Shown here piece after piece: positions 1-8,118 of a stretch of 64,000 bases of DNA. Each line of letters begins with the position of its first letter. The stretch's first letter is position 1. The translations under genes and the position numbers were made by a program. The notes under the pieces are model-generated. The model did no database searches and was not told the origin of the DNA. It worked only from the letters and a program-made list of their open reading frames with translations. The stretch lies in contig WGMI01000012.1 in NCBI GenBank assembly GCA_016125155.1, forward strand, positions 1 to 64,000, written 5' to 3'. Source of the stretch: a bacterium (lineage in GTDB: Bacteria > Bacteroidota > Bacteroidia > Flavobacteriales > Schleiferiaceae).

Positions 1-136
1 ATCCCGAATCCCGAATCCCGAATCCCGAATCCCGAATCCCGAATCCCGAATCCCGAATCCCGAATCCCGAATCCCGAATCCCGAATCCCGAATCCCGAAT
101 CCCGAATCCCGAATCCCGAATCCCGAATCCCGAATC
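1..136. repeat. Perfect 7-bp tandem repeat
   Basis: The unit ATCCCGA is repeated 19 times without an error, followed by a partial ATC. The array runs off the left edge of the window, so its true length is unknown. It ends about 70 bp before the antiporter start codon and shows no coding potential of its own. Confidence 0.98.
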
Positions 137-190
137 TGAATAAGATAAAAGCCGACGCTCGTTCCCGTATTTCCCCGCACCCATCCTCCG

Positions 191-198
191 TATCTTCG
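191..198 (+). promoter_or_regulatory. TATCTTCG box, candidate -7 element of antiporter gene
   Basis: TATCTTCG lies 7 nt before the ATG at 206. It resembles the Bacteroidota -7 box TAnnTTTG with C in the sixth position's place of T, a variant that recurs in this window. No convincing TTTG -33 element is visible at the usual spacing. Confidence 0.45.
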
Positions 199-205
199 GA
201 CAGCC

Positions 206-2329
206 ATGGACCTTTTTCCCCCCCTTGAACTCCCATTTCGCGAACCTGTAGCCGTGTTTACCACGGTCCTCATGTTGCTGCTCTTCGCGCCCTTTTTGTT
301 CCGAAAACTCCGGGTTCCGGGCATCATCGGTTTGATATTGAGCGGTATGCTGATCGGTCCCCACGGTTTGGGTCTCCTTGAACGCGACGCCAGCATCGAA
401 CTGTTCTCGACCATCGGGCTGCTGTACATCTTGTTTTTAGCTGGACTCGAACTCGATCAAAAAGAATTCGTCAAATACCGCAACGCCAGCATCGGGTTTG
501 GGTTGCTCAGTTTTGCGCTTCCCTTTGCCTTTGGTTTCGGCCTGGCTTTGTTTTATCTCCACTCCACAACGCCGGTCGCCGTATTGATCGGCCTTACGCT
601 CGCCTCGCATACCCTCGTCGCCTATCCCATTGTAAGCCGTTTGGGGCTGCACACCCTTCCGGCTGTGCTCGTATCGGTTGGGGGGACCATTATTGCCGAC
701 TCTCTGGTCCTCGTGTTGTTGGCCGTGTTGCAAGCCAGCATTGCGGGCGATTCTGGCTGGGCTTTTTGGGGGTTGTTCGCGCTCAAGCTCTCCGCTTTTC
801 TCTCGGTCGTCTTCTTTTTGCTCCCCCGAATGGCCCGTTGGTTCTTCCGCGCATTGGAAGACGAACGCAGCGCACAATTCGTTTTTGTCTTGACGGCCTT
901 GTTCGGCAGTGGGTGGCTGGCTGAAATCGCCGGATTGGAACCGATTATCGGAGCCTTTATGTGTGGCTTGGCGCTCAATCCCCTCATTCCGTTTCGCTCG
1001 GCCTTGATGGATCGCATTGATTTTGCGGGACACGCCCTATTCATCCCGTTTTTTCTGCTTAGCGTAGGGATGTTGGTCGATCCCAGGGTATTCATCTCTG
1101 GGTGGCAAGCCTGGGCCTTGCTCGGGCTGTTGTCGCTCGCCGCTTTGTTGGGCAAGTTTTTGGCCGCTTGGATTACCCAGCTCGGATTTGGCTTTACCGC
1201 CGAAGAGCGCAGATTGATGTTCGGACTGTCTGCTGCTCGGGCGGCCGCCACCATTGCCGTGGTGATGGTCGGCTATCGACTCGATATCGTGGGTTTGCCT
1301 TTGGTCAATGCCACCGTAGCCTTAATCCTAATTACCAGTTTGATTTCCTCTTTGGTAACCGATCGGGCATCGCGGAAACTCGCCGCCCGCGAGCGCAATC
1401 GACCCGCCATGGCTGCCCAATTGACCTCGGACCGCATCTTGGTGCCCATCGCCAATCCCCAGAACTATATGCGGTTGCTTGACCTGGCCGTGGGGATACG
1501 CCACACCCAATCCGATTGCCCCATCATGGCGGTGCGGATTGTGGCCGACGCCCAAGCCAATGACCTCACTGCCAAGTCCGAAACCGCCAAAAATGCTGGC
1601 TTGCTTACCGAGGCCGGTGAGTATCTGCGCTCGAATAAGGTACCTTTCGAAACCTTTGTTCGGGTCGACTACAATGTGGCCAGTGGCATTGTACACACCG
1701 CCACCGAACGGTTCGCCAGCGATCTGGTGTTGGGTTGGAACGAGCGGACTGGGGCGGCCGAATTGCTCTACGGCACGGTACTTCAACAGGTTTTGCGCCG
1801 AAGCACCTTGAATTGTTGGGTGTTTCGACAGTTGCACCCCCTCCACACCAACGAAGACATCGGGGTGGTGCTTCCGCCTTTGTCGGGGTTGGAGTCGGGT
1901 TTTGCCCGCTGTGTAGAACAACTCCAGCATTTGGCCAAACACTTGAGCAGCCGATTGCACGTGTATGGGGAACCCCAGGAGCTCAGCGATTTTATGCGGG
2001 TGTTGCCCGAATCTGAGCGCGATTCGGTGCATTTGGTGGAATGTGCCCTTGACGATGTCCTCGCCGCCCTCGAACCTGATATGGACATCAACGATCTGAT
2101 CGTGGTTGTTTCCGCCCGAGAGGGAACCCTGTCATACGCGGCCAAAAACGCTCTGCTTCCGGCTTCGCTGACCGAAAAATACCCTGCGAACAACTTGGTG
2201 TTGCTCTATCCCGAACAAGCTGAAGGCCGAGAAGGAGCTTCAGAGGTAATCCGGCTGCCGCGTTTGCCCAATTTGCGCATTGTCCGCAGCCTGATTTTGC
2301 CTCGTTCGGATGAGCGCGCGTCGGGGTAA
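206..2329 (+). CDS. Cation:proton antiporter (CPA2/KefB type) with Usp-like cytosolic region
   Basis: This 707-aa inner-membrane protein has about 12-13 hydrophobic segments over residues 15-395 and matches the sodium/hydrogen exchanger fold of the CPA2 family, including the stretch LILSGMLIGPHGLGL near residue 43 and the acidic-glycine-rich helices around residues 250-350. The remaining ~310 residues are soluble and look like two universal-stress-protein (adenine nucleotide binding) modules, for example RILVPIANPQNYMRLLDLA near residue 410. The TrkA-N/RCK domain found in classical KefB/KefC is not apparent. It likely exchanges K+ or Na+ for H+ with nucleotide-responsive gating; the ion is not determinable from sequence. 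The start follows the repeat array and a TATCTTCG box. Confidence 0.85.
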   Translation: MDLFPPLELPFREPVAVFTTVLMLLLFAPFLFRKLRVPGIIGLILSGMLIGPHGLGLLERDASIELFSTIGLLYILFLAGLELDQKEFVKYRNASIGFGLLSFALPFAFGFGLALFYLHSTTPVAVLIGLTLASHTLVAYPIVSRLGLHTLPAVLVSVGGTIIADSLVLVLLAVLQASIAGDSGWAFWGLFALKLSAFLSVVFFLLPRMARWFFRALEDERSAQFVFVLTALFGSGWLAEIAGLEPIIGAFMCGLALNPLIPFRSALMDRIDFAGHALFIPFFLLSVGMLVDPRVFISGWQAWALLGLLSLAALLGKFLAAWITQLGFGFTAEERRLMFGLSAARAAATIAVVMVGYRLDIVGLPLVNATVALILITSLISSLVTDRASRKLAARERNRPAMAAQLTSDRILVPIANPQNYMRLLDLAVGIRHTQSDCPIMAVRIVADAQANDLTAKSETAKNAGLLTEAGEYLRSNKVPFETFVRVDYNVASGIVHTATERFASDLVLGWNERTGAAELLYGTVLQQVLRRSTLNCWVFRQLHPLHTNEDIGVVLPPLSGLESGFARCVEQLQHLAKHLSSRLHVYGEPQELSDFMRVLPESERDSVHLVECALDDVLAALEPDMDINDLIVVVSAREGTLSYAAKNALLPASLTEKYPANNLVLLYPEQAEGREGASEVIRLPRLPNLRIVRSLILPRSDERASG

Positions 2330-2372
2330 CCCTGAGCGGCGTTTTTCTCGCTCATTTCCGCGCTTCGTCTGC

Positions 2373-2380
2373 TACCTTCG
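2373..2380 (+). promoter_or_regulatory. TACCTTCG box upstream of miaE
   Basis: TACCTTCG lies in the 138-bp gap between the antiporter and miaE, 87 nt before the preferred ATG. It matches the recurrent TA(T/C)CTT(T/C)G element of this window. Confidence 0.35.
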
Positions 2381-2467
2381 GCCCCGGGAAATCGCATTTT
2401 ATCCGGATTCTTTCAGGTTTCGAACTTGAGAAGAATCCGTCGCGTTGAACTAGAAAGAAGACAGGGT

Positions 2468-3058
2468 ATGTCGGTTATGCTCGGCCTCAAACTCCCCACC
2501 GATCCGCGTTGGGTGGATCTGGCCTCCCAGAAAATGGAGGATATCTTAAGCGACCATGCTTGGTGCGAACAAAAGGCGGCCTCTACGGCCATTTCGCTCC
2601 TCGTTACCTATCCCGAATACCCTGATTTGGTCGAAGAAATGGCGGCTTTGGCGCGGGAAGAAATGAGCCATTTCGAAATGGTGCACCGGGTGCTTCAAGA
2701 GCGGCAGTTGTCCTTGGGACGGGAGCGCAAAGACGACTACGTCAACCGGCTCAACGGATTTTTCCCCAAAACGTCCGACCGGTTGCTTCGCCTGGTGCAC
2801 CGTTTACTCGTGGCTGCGTTGATTGAGGCTCGCTCTTGCGAACGCTTTAAATTGCTGTCGGAACAATTGTCAGACGAAGAATTGCGGCATTTTTACCGCC
2901 GGTTGATGGCTTCTGAAGCCGGACATTACCGACTTTTTCTCGACTTTGCGCGCCGGTTCGGGGGCAGGGAACAAACCGATGCTTTGTGGCAACAACTCCT
3001 GGACTTTGAGGCGGACATCATGAAAGAATACGGAACCAAAGAATCCATCCATGGCTGA
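2468..3058 (+). CDS. miaE: tRNA-(ms2io6A)-hydroxylase MiaE
   Basis: The 196-aa product is a ferritin-like diiron monooxygenase that hydroxylates the isopentenyl group of 2-methylthio-N6-isopentenyladenosine at tRNA position 37. Diiron ligands are visible as spaced Glu/His motifs: the HAWCEQKAA helix near residue 31, EEMSHFEMVH near residue 69, IEARSCERF and SEAGHYRLF. I chose the ATG at 2468 because it begins the conserved region and follows a purine-rich stretch; the same frame is open from a TTG at 2426, adding 14 basic residues. The stop overlaps the gcvT start by 8 bp, so the two are probably cotranscribed. Modification of A37 tunes codon reading, but a link to glycine cleavage is not evident. 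Confidence 0.88.
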   Translation: MSVMLGLKLPTDPRWVDLASQKMEDILSDHAWCEQKAASTAISLLVTYPEYPDLVEEMAALAREEMSHFEMVHRVLQERQLSLGRERKDDYVNRLNGFFPKTSDRLLRLVHRLLVAALIEARSCERFKLLSEQLSDEELRHFYRRLMASEAGHYRLFLDFARRFGGREQTDALWQQLLDFEADIMKEYGTKESIHG

Positions 3059-4139
3059 TACTCCTTTAAAATCGACCGCCTTGACTGCAGTCCACAAAGC
3101 GCTGGGCGCCCGAATGGTCCCCTTTGCGGGGTACGAAATGCCCGTGAGTTATGCGGGTTTGATTGAAGAACACAAGGCAGTGCGAAGCCGTGCCGGGGTG
3201 TTTGATGTATCCCATATGGGCGAATTCGAGGTCGAAGGCCCCGGAGCCCTCGACTTTTTGCAATACGTTACCTCGAACGATGTGTCCAAACTCTTCGATG
3301 GCAAGGTGCAATACAGCTGCCTGCCCAATGGACAAGGAGGCATAGTAGACGACCTGCTCGTCTACCGACGCTCGTCCGACCGCTATTGGCTCGTGGTCAA
3401 TGCCTCGAATATGGAGAAAGACTGGAACTGGTTGCAGCGCCATGCCGTTCGTTTTGATGTCCATATGCGCGACATCAGCGAGGCGACTTCGCTCTTGGCG
3501 GTTCAAGGTCCCGAGGTCGCGACCTTGCTCCAGGGTCTGTGTTCGGTCGATCTGGGTGCTATGGAGTACTACACCTTCGTCGAAACCGAGTTTGCCGGGA
3601 TTCCGAACGCCCTCCTCTCGACAACGGGTTATACCGGGGCGGGGGGGGTTGAAATCTACGTCCCCAACGAGCATGCCGAAGGACTCTGGAAGCGCTTGAT
3701 GGAACTCGGCATTCCGCCGGTGGGTTTGGGCGCCCGAGATACCCTGCGGCTCGAAATGGGTTTTTGCCTCTACGGCAACGACATCGACGATACGACCTCT
3801 CCCCTCGAGGCGGGTTTGGGATGGATTACCAAATTCAGCAAGGACTTTGTGGACCGAGAGCGGCTGGAGCGTCAAAAGTCGGAAGGGGTGCAGCGCAAAT
3901 TGGTGGGATTCGAGCTCCTGGAACGCGGCATTCCGCGCCAGCACTATACGATTTACGATGCTTCGGGCAACGCCATCGGCGAGGTGACTTCGGGTACCCA
4001 AAGCCCCAGTCTCGACAAGGCCATCGGCATGGGTTATGTCCACACCGCCTTCTCCAAACCCGATTCGGAGATTTGGATTGGTATTCGAGATAAGAAGCTC
4101 AAGGCCAGGGTTATGGCTTTGCCGTTTTACAAGAAATAG
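3051..4139 (+). CDS. gcvT: Aminomethyltransferase, glycine cleavage system T protein
   Basis: The 362-aa product transfers the methylene group from the lipoyl-bound aminomethyl on H protein to tetrahydrofolate and releases ammonia. Family hallmarks are [15 protein letters not shown] near residue 49, the folate-binding acidic site [11 protein letters not shown] around Asp100-Asp101, [11 protein letters not shown] near residue 190, [15 protein letters not shown], and the C-terminal barrel with [21 protein letters not shown]. Length is normal for the family. GcvH and GcvP are not nearby. The start overlaps miaE by 8 bp, and the gene ends in front of a palindromic repeat shared with a convergent regulator gene. 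Confidence 0.96.
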   Translation: MADTPLKSTALTAVHKALGARMVPFAGYEMPVSYAGLIEEHKAVRSRAGVFDVSHMGEFEVEGPGALDFLQYVTSNDVSKLFDGKVQYSCLPNGQGGIVDDLLVYRRSSDRYWLVVNASNMEKDWNWLQRHAVRFDVHMRDISEATSLLAVQGPEVATLLQGLCSVDLGAMEYYTFVETEFAGIPNALLSTTGYTGAGGVEIYVPNEHAEGLWKRLMELGIPPVGLGARDTLRLEMGFCLYGNDIDDTTSPLEAGLGWITKFSKDFVDRERLERQKSEGVQRKLVGFELLERGIPRQHYTIYDASGNAIGEVTSGTQSPSLDKAIGMGYVHTAFSKPDSEIWIGIRDKKLKARVMALPFYKK

Positions 4140-4165
4140 GCGGGGTTTACCCCTGCCTATTGCGC

Positions 4166-4227
4166 AGAGACGCCATGCGTGGCGTCCCAACGATGTAATG
4201 GCGTCACAACGATGTAATGGCGTCTCT
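4166..4227. repeat. REP-like palindromic repeat cluster
   Basis: AGAGACGCCAT at 4166-4176 is the exact reverse complement of ATGGCGTCTCT at 4217-4227. Inside, GACGCCA-TGCG-TGGCGTC (4169-4186) makes a hairpin, and AACGATGTAATGGCGTC occurs twice as a direct repeat (4189-4205 and 4208-4224). The element fills the space between two convergent genes and touches the stop codon of the minus-strand gene. The same GACGCC/GGCGTC core recurs at 6410-6429. Confidence 0.8.
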
Positions 4228-5358
4228 CTAACGTTGATCCCTTTGCTGCTTGAGCCACGCGCTCGGACTGAGGCCCTCGTGCTTGAGGAAAGTCCTTTGA
4301 AAAGTCGCTTTGGAATTGAACCCGCTGTCGAAGGCCAGTGCCAACAGCGTTAAGTGCCGGTTGCGCGGGTCGGTGGCCCTGCGCTTGAATTCCTCCAACC
4401 GGAGCTGGTTGACGAATTCGTTGAAGTTGGTGCCCTTTGCCTGAATGGTTTCGCTCAGAACCCTTTTGGGTACCTCGAGCTGATCCGCCAACTGCTGGAT
4501 GCTCAAACCCGATTGCAGGGCATAATGCCCTTCGGCAATCCGCCGGAGCAAGGCCTTTTCTTCCGCTCCCAACGCACCGGGTTCTCGCTTTCCTGACACC
4601 CGTTCCTCGGAACCCTCGATCCACTTTTCCTCCGATTCAAACGCCGACGTGTTCCACTGCGCCTGCGCATAAGCCTGGGTTCCCATCCACAACACCAAGG
4701 CCACCCAGCCCAGGTTCCACCACCAGTCTTGATAAAAATCCAAATCGAGCAGCCAGCTCGCCACATTCCACACCTCCTGGGTGGCCACCACCACCGCAAA
4801 ACCGAGGATGTAGCGCCCTATCCACCTCGGGTCGAGTACTTCCACTGACGATTGTTGTCCTGCCAAATAGATCTGGTATGCCCGGTATCTACCCAAGCTC
4901 CTCACAAAGTAGTAGATGTACGAAGTCCACGTAAGCGCATCCCACACCGCCTCCTCGATCCATTGTTCGGGCCGTTCCAAATGGTCATGAATGGCCTCGG
5001 TTCCGCGAAAAAACAACGACAGTCCGAGTCCGAATTCTACGAGCCAAAGCACATAGTGCCATCCGTAGTTTTCGGGCCAATGCAAATCCCTCTGGGTGAG
5101 TGCACGCACATACAAATAGAACGTAGGTCCCAACAACAGCGACACATCCCGCGGAAAACCCAAACCCTCTTCCCACAAAAAGTTGATCCCCGAAAAACCA
5201 AACGTGTAGTCTTGGAGTTTGAGCGCCATAATCGCCATCAACCCGGCCATCAGTCGGTCGGAAAACCGGTCTTCGCGCAGTCCCCTCCAGAGGAACAACA
5301 ACCCGAAGATCCAGGCCATAAAATAGCCGATGTGCAAGGGTGTGGTGTAGAGGCTCAT
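4228..5358 (-). CDS. Membrane-embedded AraC-family transcriptional regulator
   Basis: The 376-aa product joins an N-terminal half of about seven hydrophobic segments (residues 5-235) to a C-terminal AraC-type double helix-turn-helix DNA-binding domain (about 275-376). The HTH shows LSIQQLADQLEVPKRVLSET, then the family signature LALAFDSGFNSKATFQRTFL ending in GLSPSAWLKQQ. Such proteins probably sense a membrane or external signal and bind DNA directly from the membrane; ligand and targets are unknown. The frame stays open to 5541, but the conserved part begins at the ATG at 5356-5358 (MSLYTTPLHIGYF). It is convergent with gcvT across a palindromic repeat. The DUF2807 gene ends 37 bp upstream. 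Confidence 0.85.
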   Translation of the reverse strand: MSLYTTPLHIGYFMAWIFGLLFLWRGLREDRFSDRLMAGLMAIMALKLQDYTFGFSGINFLWEEGLGFPRDVSLLLGPTFYLYVRALTQRDLHWPENYGWHYVLWLVEFGLGLSLFFRGTEAIHDHLERPEQWIEEAVWDALTWTSYIYYFVRSLGRYRAYQIYLAGQQSSVEVLDPRWIGRYILGFAVVVATQEVWNVASWLLDLDFYQDWWWNLGWVALVLWMGTQAYAQAQWNTSAFESEEKWIEGSEERVSGKREPGALGAEEKALLRRIAEGHYALQSGLSIQQLADQLEVPKRVLSETIQAKGTNFNEFVNQLRLEEFKRRATDPRNRHLTLLALAFDSGFNSKATFQRTFLKHEGLSPSAWLKQQRDQR

Positions 5359-5395
5359 GGATGGGGCAATTTCCACATTTGTCCGCGCTCTTTGA

Positions 5396-6283
5396 TCAGG
5401 GCTTGGGCTCGAGCACCACCGTTCGCCCTTGCTGCGCAACATCGATGACCGCCACCAACCTACCGCGCAGCCCCAGTTTAGTTTCCTCGTAAATCTTACT
5501 CCCCGCCGGGGCCTCTTCTTGGCGAATGCCCAAGGGGCCAATCGAGAATCCGTAGCTGAAGCGAACCCCGCTGGGACCTTGAATTTGATAGCGTCTGCGC
5601 TGGAGGTCCGGATTTTTCAGGGTACAGGAAACGGTCGGAACATCAGGCTTGGGCGATTCGGTTTTTCCTCCGCCTGAGTTGTCTGTTTTTCGAGGGGCCT
5701 TGTTGACCACGCTGCCCCGCGAACCCAAGTCGGTTTCGAGCTGAGCGGCGTGTATTTCGACGCCCCCGTGACCGGTCACCCGAATGTCGGCCCGCTCCAC
5801 ATGCAATTCGCCCGCCAAGACCGAGCCGTTTTCGACGTAGATGCGGCATTCAGTGGCCTTTCCGCTCAAGCGTACCGACCCCGTCGGGCAGCGCACGCTC
5901 AGTTGGCTGCTGTGGATGCCTTCTATTTGATGATCCGCCCAGCCTTCGTTTTCAAATCCAGTCAGCACAGGCAGTTGGATGCGGATCTCCAAAAAGGTCG
6001 GCTCCAAATAGTATTTGGTGTCGATGGTCAGGGCGGTGCCTCGAACCCGAATTTCGAGTTTGTCCTGGAGATTTTCATCGGTTTCAACCTCCACCTTGGG
6101 CATCAGCCCGCAACGCACCACGGTGCGCGCAAACGTAAGGACCTCGATGCGGGTAAATCCCTCGGGGGTCAGCAAGCGGGTGGTGCGCACCCCATTTCCT
6201 TGGACGGGATCCGACCCCCAGCCGAACAGCGGAAGCCCTACAAAAAACAGAGAGAACAGCAAGGATGCTCGTCGCGCTTTCAT
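5396..6283 (-). CDS. Secreted DUF2807 (GIN domain) protein
   Basis: The 295-aa product has an N-terminal signal peptide (residues 1-23, MKARRASLLFSLFFVGLPLF) and a body resembling DUF2807, a right-handed beta-helix domain often labelled 'putative auto-transporter adhesin head'. Typical strand repeats are visible: GFTRIEVLTFARTVVRCG, VEVETDENLQDKLEIRVRGT, ALTIDTKY, SVLAGELHVERADIRVTG. A low-complexity Lys/Ser/Pro-rich linker (about residues 198-215) separates a C-terminal segment of unknown type. Function of the family is not established; it acts outside the cytoplasm. It lies between the AraC-type gene and the GAPDH gene on the same strand, with a 174-bp spacer carrying a palindrome upstream. 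Confidence 0.75.
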   Translation of the reverse strand: MKARRASLLFSLFFVGLPLFGWGSDPVQGNGVRTTRLLTPEGFTRIEVLTFARTVVRCGLMPKVEVETDENLQDKLEIRVRGTALTIDTKYYLEPTFLEIRIQLPVLTGFENEGWADHQIEGIHSSQLSVRCPTGSVRLSGKATECRIYVENGSVLAGELHVERADIRVTGHGGVEIHAAQLETDLGSRGSVVNKAPRKTDNSGGGKTESPKPDVPTVSCTLKNPDLQRRRYQIQGPSGVRFSYGFSIGPLGIRQEEAPAGSKIYEETKLGLRGRLVAVIDVAQQGRTVVLEPKP

Positions 6284-6409
6284 CGGTTTCTTTTTGCGCC
6301 AAAATTCCCTGTCGTGCCAGGGTCAATCGACTCAAAACGCGATTTGAGACCTATCGATACTGTTGATGCCGCGTCGTGGACATTGCAGTCGCAGATCCCG
6401 CTATGGTAC

Positions 6410-6429
6410 AGACGCCGTATATGGCGTCT
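6410..6429. repeat. REP-like palindrome, second copy
   Basis: AGACGCC-GTATAT-GGCGTCT forms a 7-bp stem with a 6-nt loop. Its core matches the palindrome cluster at 4166-4227. It sits just after the GAPDH gene stop, where it could also act as an RNA-stabilising or terminating hairpin, although no T-run follows on either strand. Confidence 0.75.
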
Positions 6430-6457
6430 CTGCTGGGGTCACATAGGGGGACGCCGA

Positions 6458-7906
6458 TCAATAATAGGCCTTGCGGCGCACGCCAGCGATGTACTTGCTC
6501 AGCCGCATCACTTGGCGCGTATACCCGTATTCGTTGTCGTACCACACATAGAGCACAATGCTGCGCCCGTCGGTGTGGACAATGGTCGCTTTGCTGTCGA
6601 AGACCGAAGGGCAGGGGTTTCCAATAATATCGCTGGAAACCAACTCATTCGACATTTGATACATGATTTGCTCGACGAGGGGGCCGTGGAGGGCCGCCTT
6701 GCGCATCAACTCGTTGACCGCCTCCACGCTCGTGTCCTTGGACACCGTCAGGTTGAGGATGGCCAGCGATCCGTCGGGCACTGGAACCCGGATGGCGTTC
6801 GAGGTCAGTTTGGCGCCCAGCCCGGGAATGGCTTTGTCGACCGCGCTGCCGGCCCCGGTTTCGGTAATCACCATATTGAGCGCTGCTGCACGCCCCCGGC
6901 GGTATTTCGGGTGCATATTGTCCACCAAATTTTGGTCGTTGGTATAGGCGTGGATCGTCTCGATGTGGCCTTTTTCAATCCCCAACGCATCGTTGATGAC
7001 CTTGAGAACCGGTACAATGGCATTGGTGGTGCACGAAGCCGCCGAAAAAAGGTCGATTTCGGCTGGATTGTGGTCCATTTGATTCACCCCATGCACAATG
7101 TTGGGAACCCCTTTGCCGGGGGCCGTCAGCAGCACCTTAGAGGCACCTTTGGCCTTGAGGTGGCGGCTCAGGGCCTCTTTGTCGCGAAAGGCCCCGGTGT
7201 TGTCGATGATCAAGGCGTCCTGAATGCCGTAAGCCGTATAGTCGATTTCTTCAGGTCCGTTGGCAGCGATAAAACGCACCATCCGTCCGTTGATGATCAG
7301 CGCATCGTTTTCTTCGTCGGCTTCTACCGTGCCGGGAAACGGTCCATGGACCGAATCAACGCGCAACAGAGAAGCGCGTTTTTCCAAGGTCGATTTGTCC
7401 CGGTCTCGGGTCACAATGGCACGCAGACGCAGTTGTTCGCCTTTGCCTTCCATCGCGATCAACTCGCGGGCCGCCAGGCGACCGATGCGCCCAAATCCGT
7501 ACAAAACGACATCTCGGGACGGAATAGCGCTCTTGTTTTCAGCCCCCACAAACTCGCGGAGTTTCCCCGCTAAAAAACTCTGGATGCTGTGGTTTCCCTC
7601 CTCGAGCCACTCGGCGGTCAAACGGCCAATGTCGATGCGGGCAGGGCAGAGGTCGACGAGCAACATGGCCTGAGCCACCTCGAGGGTATCGTTGATGGTG
7701 ATGTTGCGCCCCACAAACTTGCGGGCATAGTGGTGGAGGTTGAGGATTTCGCTGGTCCGCTTGTCGATCAGCTGATTGCGAAACAGCAGGGTTTCAATCC
7801 CTTTGTCGTACCACAGCTCGCTAATGGCCTTGATAAAAGCTACCGCCGCTTTTTCGCTTTCAATCCGCTTTTCGATGCTCAATTGGTGGGTGAACCGCTG
7901 TTCCAT
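6458..7906 (-). CDS. Glyceraldehyde-3-phosphate dehydrogenase, long form
   Basis: The 482-aa product oxidises glyceraldehyde 3-phosphate to 1,3-bisphosphoglycerate with NAD(P). The nucleotide-binding motif GFGRIGR is at 137-143, the catalytic Cys in SAASCTTNA is residue 292, and the C-terminus has WYDNEYGYTRQVMR. A normal enzyme is about 335 aa; the extra ~130 N-terminal residues are a helical extension seen in a separate subclass of bacterial GAPDHs. Cofactor preference and glycolytic versus gluconeogenic direction cannot be decided here. It is alone on its strand between the DUF2807 gene and the HtrA protease gene, and its upstream region carries a TACTTTTG box and a 10-bp inverted repeat. 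Confidence 0.95.
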   Translation of the reverse strand: MEQRFTHQLSIEKRIESEKAAVAFIKAISELWYDKGIETLLFRNQLIDKRTSEILNLHHYARKFVGRNITINDTLEVAQAMLLVDLCPARIDIGRLTAEWLEEGNHSIQSFLAGKLREFVGAENKSAIPSRDVVLYGFGRIGRLAARELIAMEGKGEQLRLRAIVTRDRDKSTLEKRASLLRVDSVHGPFPGTVEADEENDALIINGRMVRFIAANGPEEIDYTAYGIQDALIIDNTGAFRDKEALSRHLKAKGASKVLLTAPGKGVPNIVHGVNQMDHNPAEIDLFSAASCTTNAIVPVLKVINDALGIEKGHIETIHAYTNDQNLVDNMHPKYRRGRAAALNMVITETGAGSAVDKAIPGLGAKLTSNAIRVPVPDGSLAILNLTVSKDTSVEAVNELMRKAALHGPLVEQIMYQMSNELVSSDIIGNPCPSVFDSKATIVHTDGRSIVLYVWYDNEYGYTRQVMRLSKYIAGVRRKAYY

Positions 7907-7931
7907 AGCTCCTGTGGGGTTTTTCAGGCCG

Positions 7932-7939
7932 CAAAAGTA
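7932..7939 (-). promoter_or_regulatory. TACTTTTG box, candidate -7 element of the GAPDH gene
   Basis: Read on the minus strand, TACTTTTG lies 25 nt before the GAPDH ATG and fits the Bacteroidota TAnnTTTG -7 consensus. Confidence 0.45.
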
Positions 7940-7974
7940 GCCGTAGGCAGGGCCGAATACAATTTTTACTCAAA

Positions 7975-8037
7975 GTGTAAGTGTAATATAATCAATGCAT
8001 TAATGAGAAATGCACTGTGTTATTTGAACACTTACAC
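7975..8037. promoter_or_regulatory. Inverted repeat upstream of the GAPDH gene
   Basis: GTGTAAGTGT (7975-7984) and ACACTTACAC (8028-8037) are exact inverted copies separated by 43 bp of AT-rich DNA, about 36 bp upstream of the candidate -7 box on the minus strand. This could be a paired operator or a long hairpin. The regulator is unknown. Confidence 0.4.
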
Positions 8038-8118
8038 CCCGAAACCAGTCGGACAGCAACGATACGGCCTCTTGACATCGCTTGTGCCCGACCGGTGGAG
8101 CCACCGCCTCAAACGGCC

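Noticed and set aside
1-136. CRISPR array
   Set aside because: The repeats are 7 bp and directly contiguous with no spacers, so this is a simple tandem repeat.
5750-7573. A 607-codon plus-strand open frame
   Set aside because: It is antisense to the DUF2807 and GAPDH genes, which both match known families. Long antisense frames are common in GC-rich DNA and this one has no recognisable domain.
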